Below are positions 17,362 to 26,321 of a stretch of 64,000 nucleotides of DNA, in pieces (position 1 is the stretch's first letter; every line of letters starts with the position of its first letter). The position numbers and the translations under genes were made by a program. Source of the stretch: Glaciimonas sp. PAMC28666 (GTDB taxonomy: Bacteria > Pseudomonadota > Gammaproteobacteria > Burkholderiales > Burkholderiaceae_D); NCBI RefSeq assembly GCF_016917355.1, contig NZ_CP070304.1, positions 186,001 through 250,000 of the forward strand, in the 5' to 3' direction. Under the pieces are notes generated by a model. That model was given only the letters and a program-made list of their open reading frames with translations, was not told the origin of the DNA and did no database searches.

Positions 17362-18762
17362 ATGCGTGCAAAAACACAAAACGTCGCCGTCATCGGCGCT
17401 GGTTGGGCTGGCTGCGCAGCCGCCGTGGCCCTCTCCGGAAACCAACATCAGGTAACCCTGTTTGAGGCCGGTCGCGTGCTCGGCGGTCGCGCGCGACGCG
17501 TGACCTCCAAAGTCTTCGAACCTATATTGAGCGTTAAAACGCCATTCGGTATCGCCGACGACCTCTCGGATCCGAGCCGTCATGAGATTTGCCACGACAA
17601 TGGGCAACACATTTTGCTGGGGGCTTATAAGCACACCTTGCAACTGATGCAAAAGGTGGGCATTGATCCCAGGACGGCGTTACTGCGCCTGCCGTTGCAA
17701 ATGTGTTACCCCGAAAACAGTGGCGGAATGACCTTTTTGACAAGATCCCTACCTGCGCCATTCCATCTTATGGCCGCCTTATGGCGCGCCGATGGGATCA
17801 ACCGGGAAGACAAGATCGCGCTGGCGCGCTTCAATTCGGCCGCACGCTGGATGGGGTGGGAGCTGCATGACGATTGCTCTGTCAGCACATTATTAGAGCG
17901 ATTTGATCAGACCTCGCGACTTATCCGATTACTATGGCACCCACTCTGTGTTGCAGCACTCAATACGCCGCCGGAACGCGCCTCGGCGCAAGTATTTCTG
18001 GCAGTGTTACGCGATAGCCTGGGGGCGCGTCGCTCTGCCTCTGACATGCTGGTACCGCGGGTCGACCTGAGCAGTTTGATGCCCGATCGTGCAGCCGCCT
18101 TTGTTACGCAGCAAGGTGGCCGCGTTCATCTCGGTTGCAACATCAAAAAGTTGCAACCAAACGGCGACGGTTGGCGCTTGAGTGCCAATGATTACGATGG
18201 CGATTTCGATGCGGTCGTCATCGCAACGCCCCCGGAGATTGCCGCCAATTTATTAGCCGAGCACGCTCCGCCCGAAGATACGGCGCTCCTCAAAAGCTTC
18301 GCATATGAACCGATTACCACTTGTTATCTGCAATACGCGGCGACGGTATCTTTGCCACGCGCTTTTTTGGCGTTGATAGAGGATGGTGCTAACGGTGATT
18401 GGGGACAATTTGTCTTTGATCGCGGTCAGCTTGATGCAACCCAAGCGGGCATGTTCGCGGTTGTCATCAGTAGTTCTGGCGCAGCAATCGCAGATGGTCA
18501 TGGGTCCTTAATCGCAGGGATCACTGCGCAACTCGCCAAGGCTTTTAACCGGCCAGATCTGGCCCATCCGAACTGGTCCAGAGTCATCTCGGAAAAGCGC
18601 GCCACCTTCGCTTGTACTCCTGGCCTTGTTCGTCCTGACAATAGGAGTCGAGTAGCTGGCGTATGGTTAGCGGGCGATTACACTACCAGCGAGTACCCCG
18701 CGACGCTGGAGTCAGCCGTCAGGAGTGGAAACCGGGTGGCAACAGAAATTGATCTGATGTGA
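17362..18762 (+). CDS. hpnE: hydroxysqualene dehydroxylase HpnE
   Basis: FAD-dependent amine oxidase-fold enzyme that reduces hydroxysqualene to squalene. 466 residues. The Rossmann motif VIGAGWAGCAAA begins at residue 10, followed by an acidic residue at the end of beta-2 (LFEAG). The C-terminal FAD motif is VWLAGDYTTSEYPATLESAVRSG (read as two overlapping pieces). DNGQHILLGAY is the typical HpnE substrate-domain signature. Last gene of the hpnCDE group; no squalene-hopene cyclase follows. Confidence 0.93.
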   Translation: MRAKTQNVAVIGAGWAGCAAAVALSGNQHQVTLFEAGRVLGGRARRVTSKVFEPILSVKTPFGIADDLSDPSRHEICHDNGQHILLGAYKHTLQLMQKVGIDPRTALLRLPLQMCYPENSGGMTFLTRSLPAPFHLMAALWRADGINREDKIALARFNSAARWMGWELHDDCSVSTLLERFDQTSRLIRLLWHPLCVAALNTPPERASAQVFLAVLRDSLGARRSASDMLVPRVDLSSLMPDRAAAFVTQQGGRVHLGCNIKKLQPNGDGWRLSANDYDGDFDAVVIATPPEIAANLLAEHAPPEDTALLKSFAYEPITTCYLQYAATVSLPRAFLALIEDGANGDWGQFVFDRGQLDATQAGMFAVVISSSGAAIADGHGSLIAGITAQLAKAFNRPDLAHPNWSRVISEKRATFACTPGLVRPDNRSRVAGVWLAGDYTTSEYPATLESAVRSGNRVATEIDLM

Positions 18763-19200
18763 TAGTCGGTAACCTACGCCCCCTCGTACGGCTTGTTGTC
18801 GCTTGCGGCTTCGTTCGGTAACGCTTATCACCCGCACCCACCGCACCGGAATCCTCAATCCACTCGAAGCAGGCTGAATTAAACTAAAACTTAACTCTTA
18901 GGCGAATCGACACCAGCCATTTGCCGGGAAAAGCAAAATCCGTCCAAAATCCCCAGAACCTCCTCGTCTCATCTGCTCTGCTTTTGCTCTGCTTTTGCTC
19001 TGCTTTTGCTCTGCTCTTACTCTACTACGAGCTGACTTGAAAACTCTTCATCTCACCCAACCATCATTTTCTCCCAACGCCGACCTGTTTTGCCCTAGGA
19101 TAGCGAGAACTTGCATACCGGGGGTCATCCGACAGTTCTTGGTTGTACCCCATTACACCGAAACACACTTATTTACACCCACTCAATATACGGAGAAATA
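18763..19200. other. intergenic spacer between hpnE and lldD
   Basis: 438 bp without a supportable gene. It contains the 11-bp repeat tract listed separately and, at its end, a clear GGAG ribosome binding site for the lactate dehydrogenase gene. Confidence 0.6.
18975..19018. repeat. 11-bp tandem repeat (GCTCTGCTTTT), four copies
   Basis: Three perfect copies and one copy with a single change, head to tail, in the spacer upstream of lldD. Confidence 0.93.
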
Positions 19201-20337
19201 ATGCCCGTCATCACCTGCATCGAAGATCTGCGCGTACTCGCACAGAAACGGGTACCAAAAGCTTTTTACGACTATGCCGATAGCGGCTCTTACACCGAAG
19301 GAACCTATCGCGCCAATACCAGTGATCTGGCCGCATTGAAATTACGCCAGCGCGTCGCGATTAACGTCGACGAACGCAGCACCGCCACGACCATGATCGG
19401 GGAAAATGTCGCGATGCCGGTCGCCATTGCGCCTACCGGACTGACTGGTATGCAATGGGCCAACGGCGAAATGCTGGGTGCTATAGCGGCTGAAAAATTT
19501 GGCATTCCGTTCACCTTATCAACGATGAGTATTTGCTCGATCGAAGACGTTGCCAGCGTAACGACCAAGCCATTCTGGTTTCAACTGTACGTCATGCGCG
19601 ACCGTGGCTTCGTTAAATCGCTGATCGAGCGCGCCAAAGCGGCGAAATGTTCGGCACTCGTACTAACGCTAGACTTGCAGATTTTAGGGCAGCGTCATAA
19701 AGATATTAAGAATGGCATGTCAGTACCGCCCAAGTTAACCCTCGCCAACATCATTGATCTGGCGAGCAAGCCTGCCTGGGCCCTGCGCGCGCTGGGCGGT
19801 CGGAAAACCTTCGGCAACCTCGCGGGTCACGTCAAAGGAGCCGATGGCATTCTGACGCTGAGTAAATGGACTGCCAGCCAATTCGATCCGACTTTGTGCT
19901 GGGACGACATCGCCTGGATCAAGCAGCAATGGGGCGGCAAACTGATCCTAAAAGGCATTCTCGACGTAGAAGACGCTAAAATCGCCGCCGCCAGCGGTGC
20001 CGATGCGATCGTCGTCAGCAATCATGGTGGCCGACAGCTGGATGGAGCGGTGTCGTCCATTTCGGCACTGCCAGCCATCGTCGAAGCGGTGGGCGATCAA
20101 ATTGAGGTATGGTTCGATGGGGGTATCCGAAGTGGTCAGGATGTCCTGAAAGCAGTTGCGCTGGGCGCTAAAGGAACCATGATCGGTCGCGCTTTTCTAT
20201 ACAGCCTGGGTGCGATGGGCGAAGCCGGAGTGACCAAAATGTTAGAGATCATGCGCCAGGAACTGGACGTCAGCATGGCGCTGACTGGCACCAAAGATAT
20301 CAAGGATGTCGGCCTGCAAATACTCACGCGTACCTAA
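19201..20337 (+). CDS. lldD: FMN-dependent L-lactate dehydrogenase / alpha-hydroxy acid oxidase
   Basis: Oxidises L-lactate (or a related 2-hydroxy acid) and passes electrons to the quinone pool. 378 residues from the ATG at 19201 (GGAGAAATA upstream; an earlier in-frame start at 19111 is less likely). The FMN and substrate residues include YDYADSG near residue 23, Lys251 and the catalytic His275 in SNHGGRQLDG, followed by the phosphate-binding FDGGIRSG. It is convergent with the cytochrome oxidase operon. Exact substrate cannot be told from the sequence; no lactate permease or lldR is adjacent. Confidence 0.88.
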   Translation: MPVITCIEDLRVLAQKRVPKAFYDYADSGSYTEGTYRANTSDLAALKLRQRVAINVDERSTATTMIGENVAMPVAIAPTGLTGMQWANGEMLGAIAAEKFGIPFTLSTMSICSIEDVASVTTKPFWFQLYVMRDRGFVKSLIERAKAAKCSALVLTLDLQILGQRHKDIKNGMSVPPKLTLANIIDLASKPAWALRALGGRKTFGNLAGHVKGADGILTLSKWTASQFDPTLCWDDIAWIKQQWGGKLILKGILDVEDAKIAAASGADAIVVSNHGGRQLDGAVSSISALPAIVEAVGDQIEVWFDGGIRSGQDVLKAVALGAKGTMIGRAFLYSLGAMGEAGVTKMLEIMRQELDVSMALTGTKDIKDVGLQILTRT

Positions 20338-20352
20338 TCTGCAAAAGACATT

Positions 20353-20394
20353 GTAAAAATTTCCCGCTGGGTGCCCGGGCTCAGCGGAAAAATA
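20353..20394 (-). terminator. probable terminator of the caa3 oxidase operon
   Basis: An imperfect stem (TTTCCGCTG with CAGCGGGAAA on the minus strand) enclosing the palindrome GCCCGGGC, then five T. It overlaps the last codons of the subunit IV gene and lies between convergent genes. Confidence 0.55.
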
Positions 20395-20707
20395 TCAACC
20401 GCGTCAAAAAAGTGCTGTGCGCTTCCGTGGCCATGAGTATCACTAACACTAACAAGCACAGCGGCGGTACGAGAATGGCATATACCAGCGCCAAACGCTC
20501 CCACGCCATATGCATAAAAAAAGCCACAATCAATCCCGCCTTCAGCAACATCAGCAACAAAATCAAAGCCCATCTCAAATACCCATGCAGCTGCAAATAG
20601 TCGACCATATAAGAAAGTGTGCTGAGTACAAACAATAGTGCCCAAATTTTTAGATAAAGGCTGGTCGGATGCTGTTGTCCGGCGTGTGTGTTGTTCGTAT
20701 CCATCAT
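20381..20707 (-). CDS. cytochrome c oxidase subunit IV (COX4/CyoD type)
   Basis: A 108-residue membrane protein with three transmembrane helices, matching the prokaryotic COX4 family (LKAGLIVAFFMHM in helix 2 is characteristic). It stabilises the oxidase core. It starts 7 bp after the stop of the subunit III gene, so it is the last gene of the operon. Two consecutive ATG codons (20707, 20704) make the exact start uncertain by one residue. Confidence 0.88.
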   Translation of the reverse strand: MMDTNNTHAGQQHPTSLYLKIWALLFVLSTLSYMVDYLQLHGYLRWALILLLMLLKAGLIVAFFMHMAWERLALVYAILVPPLCLLVLVILMATEAHSTFLTRLIFFR

Positions 20708-20713
20708 GGACTC

Positions 20714-21454
20714 TCACCAAAGATAAAATAACGCAAAGATGAACACCCATACCAGATCCACAAAATGCCAATATAATCCGGCAATTTCGACAATCTGATA
20801 ATTACCGCTGCGTTCGTAACGGCCGAGTAATATCCGCACAGCAACCGTCACCAGATAAATCACGCCGATTGAAACATGCAGGCCGTGAAAACCGGTAATC
20901 ATAAAAAATGTCGCGCCGAATTGCGGAGCGCCCATCGCATTTCCCCATGGCCGCACCCCCTCATTGACGATCAGATTAGTCCACTCAAACACTTGCATGC
21001 TGACAAAAGCAACCCCGAATGCGGCAGTGACCAACATCAAAATGGCAGCCCGAACGCGCTCGCGACGATAAGCGAAGTTCACCGCCATTGCCATGGTGCC
21101 ACTGCTGCTAATCAGCACAAAAGTCATAATGGCGATCAGCAACAGCGGCACCGGCGTACCGTCGATATGCAGCGCAAACACTTCACTGGTATTCGGCCAT
21201 GCTTGCGTTCCCGACATCCGCACCGTCATATAGCCAACTAAAAAACAACTGAATATAAAGGTGTCCGATAGCAAAAATATCCACATCATCGCCTTGCCCC
21301 AGGACACCTGAAAAGCCTCCCTGTCGGCCGACCAGTCATTTACCAGTTGGCGCCATCCCGATGGCGCTAGCGCAGGGGGTTTCAGCAACACCGCTTGCTG
21401 CGCTTTTGCGGTGTCGACTTCTCCTGAATTTGGTCCGCTCATTGGTCGACTCAT
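20714..21454 (-). CDS. ctaE: cytochrome c oxidase subunit III
   Basis: A 246-residue membrane subunit with five predicted helices after a soluble N-terminus of about 60 residues. The hallmark COX3 end YWHFVDLVWVFIFALFYLW is intact, as is the TGFHGLHV motif of the preceding helices. It belongs to the inner-membrane oxidase complex. The next gene upstream (76 bp) encodes a second, more diverged subunit III-like protein. Confidence 0.93.
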   Translation of the reverse strand: MSRPMSGPNSGEVDTAKAQQAVLLKPPALAPSGWRQLVNDWSADREAFQVSWGKAMMWIFLLSDTFIFSCFLVGYMTVRMSGTQAWPNTSEVFALHIDGTPVPLLLIAIMTFVLISSSGTMAMAVNFAYRRERVRAAILMLVTAAFGVAFVSMQVFEWTNLIVNEGVRPWGNAMGAPQFGATFFMITGFHGLHVSIGVIYLVTVAVRILLGRYERSGNYQIVEIAGLYWHFVDLVWVFIFALFYLW

Positions 21455-21530
21455 ATCGCACCTCGGTGAATGGGTCTTTTATTGACTGTTTTAATGGCTC
21501 TTTTATTTTGAGGGCTCTTTTATCTTAGCT

Positions 21531-22202
21531 TCAGCGCGTTCCACAGATCAAGCGCACCAGTTCCGGCGTCAACCAACCCAAAGCGGCGAACAGCACGATC
21601 CATACGAACAGTAGAAAGTCCCAGTAACGGCTACACAATCGGGCGCGCCATCGCAGTTCAAACATCGCGCTGTCCAGTCCTGCACCAGTGCGTGCAAAGC
21701 GCGCCGTTCGCAACCAACCGACCAGCCCACCCATGACGTGGGCCCCATGCATCGCCGTCAATAAATAAAAAAAACTCCCGGCCGGATTGCCCATTGCCGA
21801 CACGTGGTTCCCTTGCAAAATCTGCCATGCCCATAGTTGGCACCCTAAAAAACCAAGTCCAAAAATCCCACCCGCGATAAAAAATCTACGTGCGCTGACT
21901 GCTCTCGCGGCAATGCTTGCACCGTGTAACATCAGGCTCGTCACTACCAACAAACCCGTGCTGATCCACAACTGCCACGGCATCACAATAGGCGACCAGT
22001 CGCTCCCGTCCATACGCATCACATACGCCGCCAGGAACAATGTGAATAGCGCAGTCGCCACGCCAATAAATACCCACAATGCCACACTCATGGCGGCAAC
22101 TTTGGTGACCGGTGTATTTCCTCCCCGCTGCATGATCCGGGCAGAACCAAGCCGGGGGCCGGGACCGCGCTTCTTGATTTTCAACGTATTGGAAGAACTC
22201 AT
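21531..22202 (-). CDS. second, diverged cytochrome c oxidase subunit III-like protein
   Basis: A 223-residue protein with about five membrane helices after a basic N-terminus. It has the COX3 pattern (FYLLTAMHGAHVMGGL and RYWDFLLFVWIVLFAALGW), but the conserved histidine of YWHF is replaced (YWDF). Its ATG overlaps the TGA of the subunit I gene (ATGA), indicating translational coupling. Two tandem subunit III-like genes occur in some caa3 operons of Burkholderiales. Whether both enter one enzyme is not known from the sequence. Confidence 0.83.
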   Translation of the reverse strand: MSSSNTLKIKKRGPGPRLGSARIMQRGGNTPVTKVAAMSVALWVFIGVATALFTLFLAAYVMRMDGSDWSPIVMPWQLWISTGLLVVTSLMLHGASIAARAVSARRFFIAGGIFGLGFLGCQLWAWQILQGNHVSAMGNPAGSFFYLLTAMHGAHVMGGLVGWLRTARFARTGAGLDSAMFELRWRARLCSRYWDFLLFVWIVLFAALGWLTPELVRLICGTR

Positions 22203-23977
22203 GCCAGCGCTCCTTTTCGGAGCACTGGTGGCGAAGGGTCCGCTGCTGGCGTTGGCGGCGCGTTTTGCGCTATAAAATCCTCTTCCTCGCCAGGAAGGCT
22301 ATAAGCATATGCGCCCCGATACACTACAGGAAGTTGCTCGCCCCAATTACCATGCTCAGGCGGTGTCTGCGGCGTCTGCCACTCCATAGACGCGGCGCGC
22401 CAGGGATTCGAATCCGCTCGTTTGCCTCGGAATGCACTCCACACCAGATTAAATATAAAAACGATCTGCCCAACCGCGACCACCAACGCCACAAGAGTGA
22501 TGAAGACGTTTAACGTCTGTGCTGAAGAGGGAATAAATTTATACCCCTGAAATACGTAATAGCGCCGCGGCATACCTAGAATACCGAGATAATGCATCGG
22601 AAAAAATATCGCATAGGTGCCAATAAAGGTGATCCAAAAATGTATTTTTCCGAGTCGATCATTCAGCATCCGTCCGGAGACTTTTGGAAACCAATGATAG
22701 ATACCGCCAAAAATCACCAGTAGCGGTGACACCCCCATGACCATATGGAAATGGGCAACGACGAAATAGGTATTTGATAGCGGAATATCAACGCTGACAT
22801 TGCCTAGAAATAAACCGGTCAGTCCGCCAATCAGAAAAGTGCTGATAAAAGCCAATGCAAACAGCATCGGCACGGTCATGTGGATATCACCATCCCACAA
22901 TGTCAGCAACCAGTTATAGACCTTGATCGCCGTCGGAATCGCGATGATTAAGGTGGTAGTGGCAAAGAAAAATCCGAAATAGGGATTCATGCCGCTGACA
23001 AACATATGATGCGCCCACACCACCACGCTTAGGACACCGATCGCCAGTATCGCCCAGACCATCGTGCGGTAGCCGAAGATACTTTTTCGCGCGTGGACAC
23101 TGATCAGATCGGATACGATCCCGAATGCTGGCAAAGCGACGATGTAGACCTCAGGATGCCCAAAAAACCAGAACAAATGCTGGAACAACAGCGGACTGCC
23201 ACCGTTGTAATTGCTGGCCTTACCCATTGACAGCAGCGCGGGCATGAAGAAACTGGTTCCAAGCGTGCGATCCAGCAGCATCATGATGCCGCTGACAAAC
23301 AATGCAGGAAAAGCCAATAACGCTAAAATGGTCGCCACGAAAATGCCCCAGACGGTCAGCGGCATCCGCATGAGCGTCATGCCTTCGGTACGCGCCTGCA
23401 AAACGGTGGTGACATAATTCAGCCCACCCATGGTTGCCGCAACGATGAAAATCAACAACGACACCAGCATTAAAATGATGCCCCATTCATAGCCCGGTGT
23501 TCCCGGCAAAATTGCCTGCGGGGGATACAGCGTCCAACCTGCCCCCGTTGGACCGCCTGGAACAAAGAAACTCGCCATTAACACGATCACCGACACAAAA
23601 TAGGTCCAGACACTCAACATGTTCAGGTAAGGAAACACCATGTCACGCGCTCCCACCATTAACGGAATGAGGTAATTACCAAACCCGCCTAACAGGAGCG
23701 CAGTCAACAGATAGATCACCATAATCATGCCGTGCATGGTCATGAACTGATAGTAATGCGTCGCATCAATACCGGGAAAGCGGCCGGGGAATCCAAGTTG
23801 CAACCGCATCAAATTGGACAGCACCACGCCCACCAAGCCTGCGAGGATTGCAATGCAGGAATACTGGATGGCAATGACCTTATGGTCCTGGCTCCAGACA
23901 TATCTCAACAGGAAGCTTTGTGGCGCGTGGTGCGCGTCAGACGTCTGGTGGACACTATGTTCATCGGTACTAGCCAT
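22199..23977 (-). CDS. ctaD: cytochrome c oxidase subunit I (A-type heme-copper oxidase)
   Basis: Catalytic subunit that reduces oxygen and pumps protons. 592 residues and about 12 helices. Low-spin heme ligands are His82 and His411, the high-spin heme ligand is His409, and the CuB ligands are His274, His323 and His324, with the cross-linked Tyr278 in GHPEVY. Glu276 of the D channel is present, so it is an A1-type enzyme. It follows the subunit II gene by 88 bp and overlaps the next gene by four bases. The C-terminal 60 residues form a soluble Pro-rich tail. Confidence 0.96.
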   Translation of the reverse strand: MASTDEHSVHQTSDAHHAPQSFLLRYVWSQDHKVIAIQYSCIAILAGLVGVVLSNLMRLQLGFPGRFPGIDATHYYQFMTMHGMIMVIYLLTALLLGGFGNYLIPLMVGARDMVFPYLNMLSVWTYFVSVIVLMASFFVPGGPTGAGWTLYPPQAILPGTPGYEWGIILMLVSLLIFIVAATMGGLNYVTTVLQARTEGMTLMRMPLTVWGIFVATILALLAFPALFVSGIMMLLDRTLGTSFFMPALLSMGKASNYNGGSPLLFQHLFWFFGHPEVYIVALPAFGIVSDLISVHARKSIFGYRTMVWAILAIGVLSVVVWAHHMFVSGMNPYFGFFFATTTLIIAIPTAIKVYNWLLTLWDGDIHMTVPMLFALAFISTFLIGGLTGLFLGNVSVDIPLSNTYFVVAHFHMVMGVSPLLVIFGGIYHWFPKVSGRMLNDRLGKIHFWITFIGTYAIFFPMHYLGILGMPRRYYVFQGYKFIPSSAQTLNVFITLVALVVAVGQIVFIFNLVWSAFRGKRADSNPWRAASMEWQTPQTPPEHGNWGEQLPVVYRGAYAYSLPGEEEDFIAQNAPPTPAADPSPPVLRKGALA

Positions 23978-24034
23978 AGACTTCCCCGTTGAATGCTTGC
24001 GACGCGGTCGCGCCGGATACCATAGCTGCTTTGT

Positions 24035-24078
24035 AATTGCTTGTTAGTTGCTTATTGAATGCTCATTAATTGCTTTCG
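24035..24078. repeat. degenerate 11-bp tandem repeat overlapping the subunit II stop codon
   Basis: Four 11-bp units (aattgcttgtt, agttgcttatt, gaatgctcatt, aattgctttcg) with scattered changes. The last one and a part of the third encode the end of the subunit II gene. Confidence 0.75.
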
Positions 24079-25235
24079 GATGCGGTTGCCGCCTGGTTTT
24101 GAGGTGAGCCCTGCGGCGGTGTACCAAATGATTTGATATAGGCGACCAGCGCCGTCAGCTCCTCATCGGTCATCTCAATCTTCGGCATGATGGGAGTGAA
24201 ACCTTTTACGATGTGAGCCGTCGGATTGCGGATAAAATTTCGTAAATAAGCCTCATCCACCAAAGCGGTGCTGCCGTTTTCCATGGTCTCCGTCTTGCCG
24301 AATAATCCTTTCCAGGTGGGACCAACCAAAGGATTTCCATCGACCGTGTGGCAAGAGATACAGGCCTTCGACGCGGCAAGTGCCTTCCCTTGCGCAACAA
24401 GCCCGGTGACGGTACCCGGCACACCCGCATTAACGGTCGGATGCGGCATCATGGAAACCGCAAACGTCGGTTGACCCTGTAACCACCTCTGGAAACTGGC
24501 TGCGTCCTCGACCACGACATAACCGCGCATGTTGGCGTGGCCGATTCCACATAATTGCGCGCATAAAACTTCGTAACGTCCAACTTTGTTTGGCGTGAAC
24601 CAAAACGAGGTCACTGTTCCGGGAACCATGTTCATTCTTGCGCGGAACGGCGGAACATAAAAATCGTGCAAGACGTCCTGGGATCTCAGCACCATTTGAA
24701 TCGGATAATTCACGGGCAAGTGCAGTTCGTTACTATTGATCAAAATATTGCCGCTGCCGGCACGATCGGCTGGATCAATACCAAACGGATTCGCTGCGCT
24801 GACCAAGCCCACATTGGTTCGGCCAAACTTTCCACCGGCTCCAGGGAAACGAAAACGCCATTGCCACTGCTGACCCAGCACCTCAACCTGCATCGCATTT
24901 TTTGGAACGTGCACAAAATCGGCGTACACCAGCAACCCGGGCGCCAGCAACGCAATGATGCCAATCGTGGTGATACTAATCAGCCACAGTTCGAGTTTTT
25001 TATTTTCTGGTTGATACGCGGCGCGCCGACCTTTACGATGACTGAAACGCATCAACATATAGACAAGAAATAGATTGAGGAAGATAAAAACAAAACCGGT
25101 AATGACCAGCGTAATCGTCAACGTATTGTCCATCTGCTGCCAATTGGAAGCCAGCGGCGTTGCCTTCCATGGACTAAATATTTGGAAAAGTACGCTTAGA
25201 TCAACCAACGCGATAAGTACGACGGCCATTGTCAT
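24066..25235 (-). CDS. ctaC: cytochrome c oxidase subunit II with fused cytochrome c domain (caa3 type)
   Basis: Accepts electrons from cytochrome c through its own heme c and CuA. 389 residues from the ATG at 25235 (AGAGG upstream). Two N-terminal helices are followed by a cupredoxin domain with CuA ligands His190, Cys225, Cys229, His233 and Met236. A C-terminal class I cytochrome c has C292-I-S-C-H296 and probable distal ligand Met350. The fused heme domain and the CuA site show that it is a cytochrome c, not a quinol, oxidase. First core gene of the operon. Confidence 0.95.
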   Translation of the reverse strand: MTMAVVLIALVDLSVLFQIFSPWKATPLASNWQQMDNTLTITLVITGFVFIFLNLFLVYMLMRFSHRKGRRAAYQPENKKLELWLISITTIGIIALLAPGLLVYADFVHVPKNAMQVEVLGQQWQWRFRFPGAGGKFGRTNVGLVSAANPFGIDPADRAGSGNILINSNELHLPVNYPIQMVLRSQDVLHDFYVPPFRARMNMVPGTVTSFWFTPNKVGRYEVLCAQLCGIGHANMRGYVVVEDAASFQRWLQGQPTFAVSMMPHPTVNAGVPGTVTGLVAQGKALAASKACISCHTVDGNPLVGPTWKGLFGKTETMENGSTALVDEAYLRNFIRNPTAHIVKGFTPIMPKIEMTDEELTALVAYIKSFGTPPQGSPQNQAATASESN

Positions 25236-25438
25236 ATCTATCCTCTTCACTCGCCGCAAACTCAGGACGAACGCTCGTCGGAAAGCCGATCAAGCCGACC
25301 GGATTCGAGGTGATCGGATGCCATTAATTCCACTGAACGCAGGCGTTCTAATTGCGCCGAGTGAACGGATTGCACCGATTGCACCGATTTTGTCAGTTAC
25401 GATCAGGACCTCAATCGCTATCCTGATCGAGCAAGAAA

Positions 25439-25942
25439 TTAGAGACGTCGGTTTCCCCGCTCCAGAGTCCAATAGGCGCCCGCCGAAACCATGCCGAAAA
25501 TCACGTGCGTTATCAAAGCTGGCCAGCCCCGCATGTCGGTGAACCAGATGAAGATTCGGGACATTCCATAAAAGTTGAATGCGTACAACAGCAAGCCGAA
25601 CACGGCGCCCGTGGCAAGTATCATGGCCCTGCTCGAATCGAAATGAAATGGCGCAATAATGCCGCATAAAACCAGGCCAAATACGATGCCCAGCACATAA
25701 TGCGTCACCAACGCCGTAGCTACCACGGCCACGCTGAAATCACTGGATTGCAGGACGTCCGGGCCCATTACGATGGCGGATACCATATGGGATATCGCCC
25801 ATGGGCTGGATCGTCCGATCAGCGCCGACCATAGCAACTCCAATACCATCACCACGGCACCACTAACGAAACCGGCAACCACCGCCGCCATCCAGTCCGG
25901 TGCACGCGATTCCAGGTGATGCGTGTGCATGTGAAGTTCCAT
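25439..25942 (-). CDS. membrane protein at the head of the caa3 operon, unknown function
   Basis: A 167-residue protein with four to five predicted transmembrane helices and a His-rich N-terminus (MELHMHTHH). The ATG at 25942 is preceded by a strong GGAGGG ribosome binding site; an ATG four codons earlier overlaps that site. It lies 203 bp upstream of the subunit II gene on the same strand and may be co-transcribed. I do not recognise the family by name. The histidines could bind a metal, which is speculation. Confidence 0.72.
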   Translation of the reverse strand: MELHMHTHHLESRAPDWMAAVVAGFVSGAVVMVLELLWSALIGRSSPWAISHMVSAIVMGPDVLQSSDFSVAVVATALVTHYVLGIVFGLVLCGIIAPFHFDSSRAMILATGAVFGLLLYAFNFYGMSRIFIWFTDMRGWPALITHVIFGMVSAGAYWTLERGNRRL

Positions 25943-26321
25943 AACACCCTCCATGAGAAGGATCGGCGCGCAAGGATGACGCCAATGTGAGCAGATCGCT
26001 CATCGAGCCATGTTGAACGTCTGCAGGTTCTGCTGAGTTCAGTGTAGTACAAAAATGATAACATGCAAAAGAGTCTATACGTTGCAGCGCATTCTACGGA
26101 CAGTGTTCGGAATTAAAGAGAAGATGGTCGGCAACAACGAAGAAACCTCTGCGAACGTCTCGATCGGGACTGCAGAAATAATGAGAACAACCGGCGGCGC
26201 TTGCACTTGGCTCCCGGAAGGATATCCGGAGCAAGATAAGAGGACGAAGACTTGGAGGAAGACTTAGAGGAAAGAGGCTAACGAAACAGTGGGCGAATAG
26301 TGTGGCCCGAAAAAATGCGTT
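25943..26321. other. intergenic spacer upstream of the caa3 operon
   Basis: 379 bp without a convincing gene. It should contain the promoter of the caa3 operon. A 12-bp direct repeat (gaagacttggag at 26246-26257, gaagacttagag at 26258-26269) lies near the ankyrin gene end. A 70-codon open frame on the plus strand has no supporting features. Confidence 0.5.

Noticed and set aside
26055-26267. 70-codon plus-strand frame in the spacer before the ankyrin gene
   Set aside because: No ribosome binding site, no recognisable motif and a repeat at its end.
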